Positions 1 through 6,415 are shown, counted from the stretch's first letter. The stretch: 6,430 nucleotides of DNA from an uncultured Elusimicrobia bacterium (GCA_945483375.1 CALYRQ010000054.1:1-6430); one strand, 5' to 3'. Made by a program: numbers and translations. Notes: generated by a model not told the origin, from the letters alone.

Positions 1-10
1 TTGCATTCAT

Positions 11-30
11 CCCCAGGCTCCCGCCTGGGG
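11..30. repeat. Perfect 8-bp GC-rich palindrome in intergenic DNA (possible REP/IS200-type end)
   Basis: CCCCAGGC at 11-18 and GCCTGGGG at 23-30 are exact inverted complements around a TCCC loop. A second, looser pair, TTGCAT at 1-6 and ATGCAA at 44-49, encloses it. The hairpin lies beyond the gatB terminator and has no T-tract of its own on either strand, so it is not an ordinary terminator. A CATTCAT-hairpin-GGGG layout resembles the single-strand hairpin ends of IS200/IS605 elements and of REP sequences mobilised by Y1 transposases. That resemblance is from memory and no transposase gene is visible. It could also be the end of a structured RNA or gene region that starts left of the window. 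Confidence 0.5.
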
Positions 31-47
31 TGTCCTGTAAGGTATGC

Positions 48-82
48 AAAAAAACGCGGAACCTTAAAAAGGCCCCGCGTTT
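48..82 (-). terminator. Rho-independent terminator of gatB
   Basis: Read on the minus strand, an 8-bp stem (AAACGCGG at 52-59 with CCGCGTTT at 75-82) closes a small 2x2 internal loop. A 4-bp inner stem (62-65 with 69-72) has a 3-base loop. Seven A residues on the plus strand at 48-54 become a U7 tract directly after the stem in the gatB transcript. The structure starts 18 bp after the gatB stop codon. It indicates that gatB is the last or only gene of its transcript. Confidence 0.9.
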
Positions 83-100
83 GTAAAATTACCGCCCGGC

Positions 101-1546
101 TTAACCCAGCAGTTTGCCGAGCATTTGGCTGATGATGCGCGGATTGGCTTTGCCTTTGCTCATCTTCATCACGCCGCCCACCAGCGCGCCGATAGCCGCT
201 TTGTTGCCTTTTTGGTAATCGGCCACCGCTTTAGGGTTGGCGGCGATGGCGGCTTTGGCCCATTCTTCCAGCTGGCCTTCATCGCTCACCTGCACCATAC
301 CGCGTTTTTCCACCACGGCGGCGGGAGCTTCGCCCGTTTTCCAAATTTCGTCGAACACTTCGCGGGCCTGCTTGCGGTTGATTTTGCCGCTTTCGGCCAT
401 TTCCAAAAGTTCCGCCAGGCGCGCGGCCGGGATGGGAGAATCCTGGATTTCCTTCTTTTCGGCATTAAGCATACCCAAAAGGTCGGTTTGAATCCAGTTG
501 GAAGCGGTTTTTAAAGACACTTTGCCGCTCTTGGTGACTTCTTCGAAATAGTCCGAAATTTCGCGCGAACTCGTCAGTACCCCCGCGTCATAAGCGGAGA
601 GCCCGGCTTTTTCAAACCGCGCTTCCTTGGAAGCGGGCAGTTCCGGCATGCCTTTTTTGACGTTTTCGAGCCATTCTTCCGCGAGTACCACGGGCGGCAA
701 ATCGGGTTCCGGGAAGTAGCGGTAATCCAGCGCGTCTTCTTTAGAGCGCATGGGTTTGGTGACCAATTCTTCTTTATCCCACAAACGCGTTTCTTGTTTG
801 ACTTGGCCGCCGCCGTTCAAAATTTCGGTCTGGCGGTTGATTTCGTAGGTCAGCGCGTCTTTCACGGCTTTAAAGGAGTTCAAATTTTTGATTTCCGCAC
901 GCGTGCCGAATTTTTCCTGCCCGACGGGCCGCAAAGAAACATTCACGTCCACGCGCAGTTCGCCTTTTTCCATATCGCAGTTGGACGCACCCACCCAGCG
1001 CATCAGCCGTTTGATTTCGGTCAAATACGCATACGCTTCATCCGGCGAGCGCATATCCGGCATGGATACGATTTCCAAAAGCGGGCTTCCGGCGCGGTTG
1101 TAATCCACCAGCGAATAGTCGGCAAAGTGCGAGGATTTCGCCGCGTCTTCTTCCAAATGCGCATGGTGAATGCCGATTTTTTTCTTCTGCAAATGGTCTT
1201 TCGGCCCGAAGGTGATTTCAATATATCCCGCGCCGTTAATCGGCTCGTCGTACTGGGTGATTTGGTAGCCTTTGGGCAAGTCCGGGTAGAAATAATGTTT
1301 GCGCGAAAAGGTGGAACGGCGGTTGGTAACGCAGTTCATGCTCAGCCCCGCGCGGACGGCCAGGGACAAAGCGCCCTCGGTCAGCACGGGCATAACGCCG
1401 GGATGGCCCGCGCAAACGGGGCAGATGGCGGTGTTGGGCTTGGTATCTTCGCCCACGCCGTTGGGACAGGCGCAAAACAGTTTGGTTTTGCTGGCGAGCT
1501 GGACGTGTATCTCCAGCCCGATAACGGGTTCAAATTGGGTAGTCAC
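101..1546 (-). CDS. gatB: Aspartyl/glutamyl-tRNA amidotransferase subunit B
   Basis: GatB is the tRNA-binding kinase/transamidase subunit of the cytoplasmic GatCAB complex. The complex converts Glu-tRNA(Gln), and often Asp-tRNA(Asn), to the amide form using ammonia passed from GatA. The 481-residue protein is full length for the family. Residues 1-60 carry IGLEIHVQL and the paired cysteines C25-x-C27 and C42-xx-C45 expected of the zinc site. Further family blocks are YFYPDLPKGYQITQY (85-99), HLEEDAAK (130-137), DYNRAGSPLLEIVS (148-161), GTRAEIKNLNSF (214-225), QETRLW (251-256) and the DYRYFPEPDLP segment (274-284). The C-terminal third is the helical YqeY-like tRNA-binding tail, ending with GKANPRIISQMLGKLLG. 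The start is GTG, fixed by AGGAG 9 bases upstream. gatA and gatC are not in the window, so the subunits are encoded apart. A terminator follows immediately. Confidence 0.98.
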   Translation of the reverse strand: MTTQFEPVIGLEIHVQLASKTKLFCACPNGVGEDTKPNTAICPVCAGHPGVMPVLTEGALSLAVRAGLSMNCVTNRRSTFSRKHYFYPDLPKGYQITQYDEPINGAGYIEITFGPKDHLQKKKIGIHHAHLEEDAAKSSHFADYSLVDYNRAGSPLLEIVSMPDMRSPDEAYAYLTEIKRLMRWVGASNCDMEKGELRVDVNVSLRPVGQEKFGTRAEIKNLNSFKAVKDALTYEINRQTEILNGGGQVKQETRLWDKEELVTKPMRSKEDALDYRYFPEPDLPPVVLAEEWLENVKKGMPELPASKEARFEKAGLSAYDAGVLTSSREISDYFEEVTKSGKVSLKTASNWIQTDLLGMLNAEKKEIQDSPIPAARLAELLEMAESGKINRKQAREVFDEIWKTGEAPAAVVEKRGMVQVSDEGQLEEWAKAAIAANPKAVADYQKGNKAAIGALVGGVMKMSKGKANPRIISQMLGKLLG

Positions 1547-1555
1547 GATATTATT

Positions 1556-1560
1556 CTCCT
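1556..1560 (-). promoter_or_regulatory. Shine-Dalgarno site of gatB (fixes a GTG start)
   Basis: AGGAG on the minus strand lies 9 bases before the GTG at 1546-1544. No ATG alternative exists near the conserved N-terminus, so this site supports the GTG start. It sits only a few bases downstream of the symmetric -10-like box, which implies a very short gatB leader if that box is used. Confidence 0.8.
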
Positions 1561-1564
1561 AAAT

Positions 1565-1574
1565 TATTATAATA
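1565..1574. promoter_or_regulatory. Symmetric -10-like box between divergent gatB and flippase genes
   Basis: TATTATAATA is a perfect 10-bp palindrome, so a consensus TATAAT -10 hexamer can be read on both strands (1568-1573 on plus, 1571-1566 on minus). It lies within the only 34 bp that separate the two divergent start codons. A plus-strand start about 7 bases downstream would fall at or next to the ATG at 1581. A minus-strand start would fall near 1559, about 13 bases before the GTG of gatB. I see no good -35 hexamer on either side. The promoter role is inferred from position and the -10 match alone. Confidence 0.55.
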
Positions 1575-1580
1575 TCAAAT

Positions 1581-3095
1581 ATGGTTCATCTTTTTAAGCC
1601 CACCTCGTACCGCACGGGCGCCGCGCTGGCCGTAGGAGCCACGCTGGCGTGGAAAATCGTATCGTTTGCCAATGCGCTCTTGGTGGCATTGTACTTCGGC
1701 GCAGACCGCGCGACGGACGTTTACTTCTACATTATTATGATGATGGGCTTCGGCGTTACGTTTTTACAGCGCATGAACGCGGCGGCCGTCATCCCGGAAG
1801 CCATGACGCTTGACACCCAAACGCCCGGCGGCGGGCGGCCTTTATTAAACGGTTTTTTATATTTTTACCTGCTTCTTATGCTCAGCCTGACGGCGCTGGG
1901 CTTTTTTTGCCCGGTACGGCTAACGGGATTACTCTCCCGGTTTGACGCGTCCCAGCTGACGGCCCAGCGCACTCTCTTAGCGTGGGGATTTTTATTGTTC
2001 GGCCTTCAGTTGCTTACTTATTATTTAACTGCCGTACTGGAAATGTACCACCGTTTTGCCACCGCGGTTTTCACGCCGCTTAACGCGCTTTTGCCGCTGG
2101 TCTTTCTGCTTTGTTTCGGCCGGACGGCGGGCATTATCAGCATGATTTACGGCATGGCCGCGGCCAACGCGGTTCAAATTGCGGTATTTTTATGGATAAT
2201 GAAAAAAGAACTGGCGTGGAATTTTACGCACGTTTCCGTCCAGCCCGCACGCACATTTGCCAAAAACCTGGTCAGCAACCAGCTGATTGAACTGGCCAAT
2301 ATCGCGGCCAGCCTGCTGCCGCTGTATCTGCTCAGCGGGCTTTCGGCGGGGCTTGTCAGCGCGCTCAATTACGCCAAACAGCTAGCCGATTCCCCGACAG
2401 AAATTTTCACCATGCGCGTAACGAACGTATCCAAAATCCAGCTGACGGAAAGCGCCGCCCAAAACGACGAAGCGGCCCTAAACGCCAATTTTCTGAACAC
2501 CCAGCACTTTTTGCTTTTTCTGTTAACGCCGCTGGCGGTATTTACGGCTTTTTACGCGCCAGAAATCGTAACGCTATTTTTTAAACGCGGCGAATTTAAC
2601 GCCCGGGACGTATACCAAGCCGCCGCATTTTTGCGCCCGTTGATGGGGGTAATGCTGTTTATGGCGCCCGTGCTGATGCAGAACAACGCGGTGGCGGCGG
2701 GAAGAAAATTAAAAGAATTTTTGCCTTATGCGCTGGCGGGAATTGTGCTGTTTATCGCCCTAACCCCGGTAACGGTGCGGTTATGGGGCGCGTTTGCATA
2801 TCCGTACGCGCAGATTGCCTGCTGTTTTGTAGGGTTGTATTTGAATTATTTATTCTTTAGAAAGCACTTCCCGTTTATAGCGTACGGGTTTTCCCTGCGC
2901 CGGGCAGCGCGGCTGTTGGCGGTTAACGTGATTGCGCTGTTTCCGTCGGCCGTATACGCGTTTTTTGGGGCAGGCACAAATGCGTTTGTAACCGTACTCA
3001 TCGGCGGGATTATCTTTTTGGCGGCTTTATTTTGGCTGACGCGCCGCAGCGGCGATTGGGACGATTTCCTCCGCCAACTATTCGAGCGGGTTTAA
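1581..3095 (+). CDS. MurJ/MviN (MVF) family lipid-linked glycan flippase, divergent
   Basis: This 504-residue, very hydrophobic protein has many membrane segments from about residue 13 to 495. It matches the mouse-virulence-factor family of the MOP exporter superfamily, whose best known member MurJ flips lipid II across the inner membrane. Family marks are YFGADRATDVYF (38-49, MurJ-like FGA..ATD with D46 matching E. coli D39) and EIVTLFFKRGEFNARDV (from 328), the typical 'FxRGxF' segment. The length is close to the roughly 510 residues of MurJ. Several arginines essential in E. coli MurJ are replaced: R24 aligns with N31, R52 with V59, R270 with Q267, while R18 becomes K25. It may therefore flip a different lipid-linked glycan, in the manner of Wzx. 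The next methionines (53-55) lie inside the first conserved block, so ATG 1581 is chosen although no Shine-Dalgarno precedes it. The end overlaps the convergent GT9 gene by 18 bp. Confidence 0.88.
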   Translation: MVHLFKPTSYRTGAALAVGATLAWKIVSFANALLVALYFGADRATDVYFYIIMMMGFGVTFLQRMNAAAVIPEAMTLDTQTPGGGRPLLNGFLYFYLLLMLSLTALGFFCPVRLTGLLSRFDASQLTAQRTLLAWGFLLFGLQLLTYYLTAVLEMYHRFATAVFTPLNALLPLVFLLCFGRTAGIISMIYGMAAANAVQIAVFLWIMKKELAWNFTHVSVQPARTFAKNLVSNQLIELANIAASLLPLYLLSGLSAGLVSALNYAKQLADSPTEIFTMRVTNVSKIQLTESAAQNDEAALNANFLNTQHFLLFLLTPLAVFTAFYAPEIVTLFFKRGEFNARDVYQAAAFLRPLMGVMLFMAPVLMQNNAVAAGRKLKEFLPYALAGIVLFIALTPVTVRLWGAFAYPYAQIACCFVGLYLNYLFFRKHFPFIAYGFSLRRAARLLAVNVIALFPSAVYAFFGAGTNAFVTVLIGGIIFLAALFWLTRRSGDWDDFLRQLFERV

Positions 3096-4268
3096 AATAT
3101 CCCCCACCGCCTCCGCTACTTGTTTCGGCGTCACTGCACGCATGCACGGAGAGGCCTCTTTCCCCAGCGGACAGCGGCTCATCCAATCCGGCGTCATCCA
3201 CATACATCCGCCGCAAGCCCCGGCCGCCAAATTTTTATTTTTGGCATATCCGAAAAACCGCACGTCCGACGGGCCGAACAATACCACGCTTTTTACGTCC
3301 AAGAATTGAGCCAAATGAACAAGCCCGCTTTCCGTATCCACGTGACAAAGCGCGCCGTTCAAAATATCCGGTAAATCCGTTAACTCCGTTTTCCCCGCCA
3401 GGCAAATATCCGCCTCTAAATAAACGGAATCGTTTGTTCCCCCCAGCTGAACCAGTTTAATGTGTGGGAACCGTTCTTTAAAAAGGTGTATAAAACGCGT
3501 CCAGTGCGAAACAGGCCAAGAACGGGAAGAACCGCCCGTAGGAGCATGGCCGGTTCCGTCGTGAAACGTAACATACGAAACGCCGGACAAGCCGTATTTC
3601 TCCCGTGCGGGTACGCAGCCCGAAAAACGCGAAGAAGCGTCCTGCAAAAGCGTCATCCCGCCCGTAAACGACATTAAATCAAACCGGCGTCCGCCGTTTT
3701 TGAGCATCCACCGTCCGATCGCGGGTTCGGTTAAAAAAGGGTCGTCCCACAAACTGCCCAGCCGTTTTTGCGCCGCCAGGGCCTTTTCAAATACGGGCAT
3801 AAACGCCGGGGCCAATGCGGCCAAACGCGTTTTATCCGCATATAAAAATTTAACGCCCAAACACGCAAAAATAACCAAATCGTAATTTTTCCAATACACG
3901 CGGCCGGACGACGACGCCGTGACGTACGCCAAATCCCCAAATACGGTTTGAACCGCCCGGGGAACCGGCGCATATACTTCAAAATCCGCTTCTGTCAAAA
4001 AGGTTTTATAAGATTCCACTAACCGACGGGCACAGGCCGCGTCGCCCATTCCGCCCGCAAGATAAAAAAATACACGCAGGCGCCGGACATCTTTAGAGCG
4101 TTTTCCACTCACACCGCGGGCAAATTGCCGAATACCTGACAAAATGCGTTTTTTACAACGGCTGTACGCGCAGGCCCAGCGCACGATGCGGCTGTCCCGC
4201 CCGGCCAAACCAAGCGTTTCGCGCAGGTCTTGCAAACTTTGGAGCACTGACGGATTTTCCCAGTTCAT
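3078..4268 (-). CDS. Glycosyltransferase family 9 (heptosyltransferase-like)
   Basis: GT9 enzymes have a GT-B fold and transfer heptose or a related sugar, usually from an ADP-sugar, to the LPS core or another surface glycan at the inner face of the cytoplasmic membrane. In this 396-residue protein the first Rossmann domain starts near residue 64 and has the loop AGGMGD (71-76). The second domain carries SRSWPVSHW (248-256), LVQLGG, then DTESGLVHLA (311-320, with H318) and VLFGPSD (329-335), which correspond to the family's DSG.xHLA and FGPT blocks. Residues 24-64 form an added basic stretch that may sit on the membrane. Four cysteines near the end (C352, C355, C366, C375) form a C-x2-C-x10-C-x8-C cluster. 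The ATG overlaps the stop of the upstream GT4 gene (ATGA), and AAGGA lies 9 bases before it, so translation is probably coupled. The sugar and acceptor cannot be read from the sequence. Confidence 0.88.
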   Translation of the reverse strand: MNWENPSVLQSLQDLRETLGLAGRDSRIVRWACAYSRCKKRILSGIRQFARGVSGKRSKDVRRLRVFFYLAGGMGDAACARRLVESYKTFLTEADFEVYAPVPRAVQTVFGDLAYVTASSSGRVYWKNYDLVIFACLGVKFLYADKTRLAALAPAFMPVFEKALAAQKRLGSLWDDPFLTEPAIGRWMLKNGGRRFDLMSFTGGMTLLQDASSRFSGCVPAREKYGLSGVSYVTFHDGTGHAPTGGSSRSWPVSHWTRFIHLFKERFPHIKLVQLGGTNDSVYLEADICLAGKTELTDLPDILNGALCHVDTESGLVHLAQFLDVKSVVLFGPSDVRFFGYAKNKNLAAGACGGCMWMTPDWMSRCPLGKEASPCMRAVTPKQVAEAVGDILNPLE

Positions 4269-5347
4269 TTAACGGCATCCTTACATAAATTTTCGTACGC
4301 GTCGATATAGTCTTTCAGCGAAAAACGCTTTATCACCTGCTGTGCGTTTTCGGCAAACCGGACACGGAGCGGTTCGGCCTTCATCAGCTCAGCCAATTTT
4401 TCAGCCAGTTTATCGGTATTGTTCTGTTTGACTAAAAAACCGTCCACCCCGTCGCGAATGATTACATCCGGCCCCGTGCACGAAAAACTGACGGCGGGCA
4501 CCCCCGCAGCCATCGCTTCCAACAATACCATGGGGAACCCTTCCGCACGGGAAGACATCGCGTAAATTTCCGCGTAACGGTAGACCGCATCCAACCCTTT
4601 CACGGGCGGCACAAATTGCACGCAGTGCTGTACGTCTAAGGTATCGGCCAAACTTTTCAAATCGTTTTCTTCCGGCCCCGCGCCGATGATGAGCAGTTTC
4701 CAGTCCGGAAATCCGTCGCACACGCGCCGCCAGGCTTCCAGCAAACGGTCAAACCCTTTTTGGCGCACCAAACGCCCCACGGCCGCCACATATTTATAAC
4801 GGTCCGGCATAAATTCCGGCCGCGGCAAAAACCATTGTTTAAGCGGCAATGCGGGATTATAAATTACCTGCGGTTTCCATTTGGGGTGATAGAGCGCAAT
4901 AAACTTGCGGTCCCGTTCCGATAAAATTGTAACCGTATGCGCGCGGGCAAGCAAAAAGTTGCGCAAAATCTGCCATTTGCGGGAATAGGTGAGATAGCGT
5001 ACGTCCAGATGGTCGGCGTAAATGTACGGTACGCGCAGGAGAAGACACGAAGCCAACACGCTGACCGTCATAAAGCTGATTACCACGTCCGGCCGCGTTT
5101 GGCGAAGGGCGCGCGTCATTTTCCACAGCCGTGCAAACCCGCCCAAAAACCCCGCTTTTTTAAACGTGGGTAAATTCACACGCACGCGGCAGACGTTTTC
5201 AGGTACGGTATAAAAATCCGGCACTGAATCGTCCAGCGTAAGGAGCGTTACTTCGTGTCCGCGAGCGGCAAGCCCGCCGGACAAATACGTCATCACGCGT
5301 TCCGCACCGCCGCCGCCCAACGTTCCGATTACACACGTAATGCGCAC
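4265..5347 (-). CDS. Glycosyltransferase family 4, intact catalytic motif
   Basis: This is a retaining GT-B glycosyltransferase of 360 residues that should transfer a sugar from a nucleotide-sugar to a lipid-linked or LPS-type acceptor at the cytoplasmic face. The N-terminal domain starts with the acceptor-side glycine loop GGGGAERV (11-18). The C-terminal donor domain has VGRLVRQKGFD (190-200), with phosphate-binding R192 and K197. It then has IIGAGPE and the EX7E motif EGFPMVLLEAMAAGVP, with E269 and E277 in place. The order resembles PglA/PglJ- or AmsD-type enzymes, but the sugar is unknown. The start is GTG with GGGAG 7 bases upstream, and translation from it gives MRITCVIG at the first beta strand. 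The gene begins 15 bp after the stop of the GT4-like gene upstream and overlaps the GT9 start by 4 bp, so the three are one operon. Confidence 0.93.
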   Translation of the reverse strand: MRITCVIGTLGGGGAERVMTYLSGGLAARGHEVTLLTLDDSVPDFYTVPENVCRVRVNLPTFKKAGFLGGFARLWKMTRALRQTRPDVVISFMTVSVLASCLLLRVPYIYADHLDVRYLTYSRKWQILRNFLLARAHTVTILSERDRKFIALYHPKWKPQVIYNPALPLKQWFLPRPEFMPDRYKYVAAVGRLVRQKGFDRLLEAWRRVCDGFPDWKLLIIGAGPEENDLKSLADTLDVQHCVQFVPPVKGLDAVYRYAEIYAMSSRAEGFPMVLLEAMAAGVPAVSFSCTGPDVIIRDGVDGFLVKQNNTDKLAEKLAELMKAEPLRVRFAENAQQVIKRFSLKDYIDAYENLCKDAVK

Positions 5348-5354
5348 AAAAGTA

Positions 5355-5359
5355 CTCCC
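5355..5359 (-). promoter_or_regulatory. Shine-Dalgarno site of the GT4 gene (fixes a GTG start)
   Basis: GGGAG on the minus strand lies in the 15-bp gap between the two GT4-type genes, 7 bases before the GTG at 5347-5345. The GTG codon puts the first beta strand (RITCVIG) at the exact N-terminus, as expected for the family. Confidence 0.75.
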
Positions 5360-5362
5360 GGT

Positions 5363-6370
5363 TTAGATTAACTCCAAAAACGCACGGACAAAATCCGCAA
5401 ACGGGAATTTGTCTTTGAGTTTTCCCGCTTCCACCGCAATTCCCACGCGGCGGCCCCAGTTGACCATCATTTCGTCGAGCGCCACGGTGAACGGTTCTTC
5501 TTCCCCGGCGTTGACGATTACGCCGTTTACGCCGTTAATGATTAACGCCGTAACGGGGACCGATTCGCACGCCACGCACGGCAGTTTGCTGGCCATAGCG
5601 TCCAGCAGAATATCCGCACGGGACGGATTCACCGCCGGATAGGCAAAAATGTCGGCGTTGCGCAACAGACTGTACGCATCGGTAGATTCCGGCACGATTT
5701 CCGTGCTGGCTTCCAAGCCGTGTTTTGTAATAAACTTTTTGAGCGCGGTTTTAGCCGTTCCGTCGCCTACGATGGTTAAATGCCAGGACGTATGGGCCGG
5801 GGCCAGGCGCGCCCACGTTTTTAACAGCATGTCAAAACCGCTTTCTTTAGCCAGTTTGCCCACGGCCACGATGTTGTTTTCTTTCTTAAAACACGCAGGT
5901 TTGTTGTAATTGTAATGTTCCACCCACACGGAGGGAGAAGCCACTTCGGTTACTTTTAAACCCGTATAATTTTTCTTGTTAAGCGGTTTGTCCGTCGTTT
6001 TGATGACGAGCACTTGTTTGGCTTTTTTAAGCAGGACTTTTTTGGTTTTGACGGCTTTGTCCTCTTTAAAGTTTTCTTCTTCCGCATAGACGAACGGAAT
6101 TTTGGCTTCCGCGGCGGCTTCGCACGCGGGCAAATTCATGAGCGCGATAACAAACTCCACGCCCTCTTTTACAAGTGCGGCGGCCAAGGTTTTAGGCTTG
6201 GCGAGCGCGGCGTATTCTTTCAGCGTTACGCCGGGCGCGGATTTCACTTTCCCCTTTACGGAGCGCACGGTTACTTCGTGCCCCGCGTTTTGCAGTTCTT
6301 CGGCCAGTTTTACCCCCAGGCGCGAAGCGGTAAATTCTTTATTTCCCCCAATAAAAACGGCAATTTTCAT
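5363..6370 (-). CDS. GT4-like GT-B protein with degraded donor-binding motif
   Basis: This 335-residue protein has the GT-B layout: a first Rossmann strand MKIAVFIGG, a Lys-rich middle, and a C-terminal GT4-type domain beginning at IVAVGKLAKESGFD (about 167-180). The domain continues with IVGDG, NADIFAYP, ILLDAMASKLPCV and INGVNGVIV. It is clearly related to the GT4 enzyme encoded next to it. An ungapped alignment with that neighbour places P249 and D257 where the EX7E glutamates should be, and S177 where the phosphate-binding lysine should be; K172 replaces the arginine. The reading frame is intact, so it is not a decayed gene. It could be a non-catalytic partner of the next enzyme, or an enzyme with unusual donor use. 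An ATG at 6409 is also in frame, but GGAGG 8 bases before the ATG at 6370 and the fit of MKIAVFIGG to the fold support the shorter form. It is the first gene of the operon. Confidence 0.85.
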   Translation of the reverse strand: MKIAVFIGGNKEFTASRLGVKLAEELQNAGHEVTVRSVKGKVKSAPGVTLKEYAALAKPKTLAAALVKEGVEFVIALMNLPACEAAAEAKIPFVYAEEENFKEDKAVKTKKVLLKKAKQVLVIKTTDKPLNKKNYTGLKVTEVASPSVWVEHYNYNKPACFKKENNIVAVGKLAKESGFDMLLKTWARLAPAHTSWHLTIVGDGTAKTALKKFITKHGLEASTEIVPESTDAYSLLRNADIFAYPAVNPSRADILLDAMASKLPCVACESVPVTALIINGVNGVIVNAGEEEPFTVALDEMMVNWGRRVGIAVEAGKLKDKFPFADFVRAFLELI

Positions 6371-6378
6371 TCGTTTTC

Positions 6379-6383
6379 CCTCC
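6379..6383 (-). promoter_or_regulatory. Shine-Dalgarno site deciding the start at 6370
   Basis: GGAGG on the minus strand is 8 bases before the ATG at 6370-6368. It is a near-consensus site with ideal spacing, whereas the in-frame ATG at 6409 has no purine-rich site before it and would add 13 unconserved-looking residues. Confidence 0.85.
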
Positions 6384-6394
6384 ATAAATAATTC

Positions 6395-6415
6395 TTTATT
6401 ATTGTACATAATAAA
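6395..6415. promoter_or_regulatory. AT-rich inverted repeat over the probable promoter of the glycosyltransferase operon
   Basis: TTTATTAT (6395-6402) and ATAATAAA (6408-6415) are exact inverted complements around TGTAC. On the minus strand the same stretch contains TACAAT (6406-6401), a plausible -10 box that would give a leader of about 24 bases before the ATG at 6370. No convincing -35 hexamer is visible 17 bases further up, and the window ends soon after. The symmetry could be a regulator site overlapping the promoter, or a chance result of AT-richness. Confidence 0.4.

Noticed and set aside
794..1597. Long open frame of 267 codons on the plus strand opposite gatB
   Set aside because: It is the antisense shadow of a strongly conserved gatB, has no family motifs, is rich in Phe/His/Gly/Arg as antisense frames often are, and runs across the divergent promoter region.
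3042..3054. Small GC hairpin (CGCCG-CAG-CGGCG) near the flippase end as a terminator
   Set aside because: It lies inside the coding sequence and no T-tract follows on either strand.
3032..3460. Plus-strand frame of 142 codons spanning the flippase end and antisense to the GT9 gene
   Set aside because: Pro/Arg-rich translation without recognisable fold, no ribosome site, and it lies over two well-supported genes.
5363..6370. Calling the GT4-like gene a pseudogene because its catalytic motif is altered
   Set aside because: The frame is intact over 335 codons, the ribosome site is strong, the rest of the fold is preserved and it leads a tight operon, so it looks like a maintained protein.
6014..6391. 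Plus-strand frame of 125 codons opposite the GT4-like gene
   Set aside because: Phe/Gly/Arg-rich antisense product of the Lys- and Ala-rich real frame, with no motif or ribosome site.
6371..6409. Upstream in-frame ATG at 6409 as start of the GT4-like gene
   Set aside because: No Shine-Dalgarno before it, it lies inside the promoter-like inverted repeat, and the ATG at 6370 has GGAGG at ideal spacing and begins exactly at the first beta strand.
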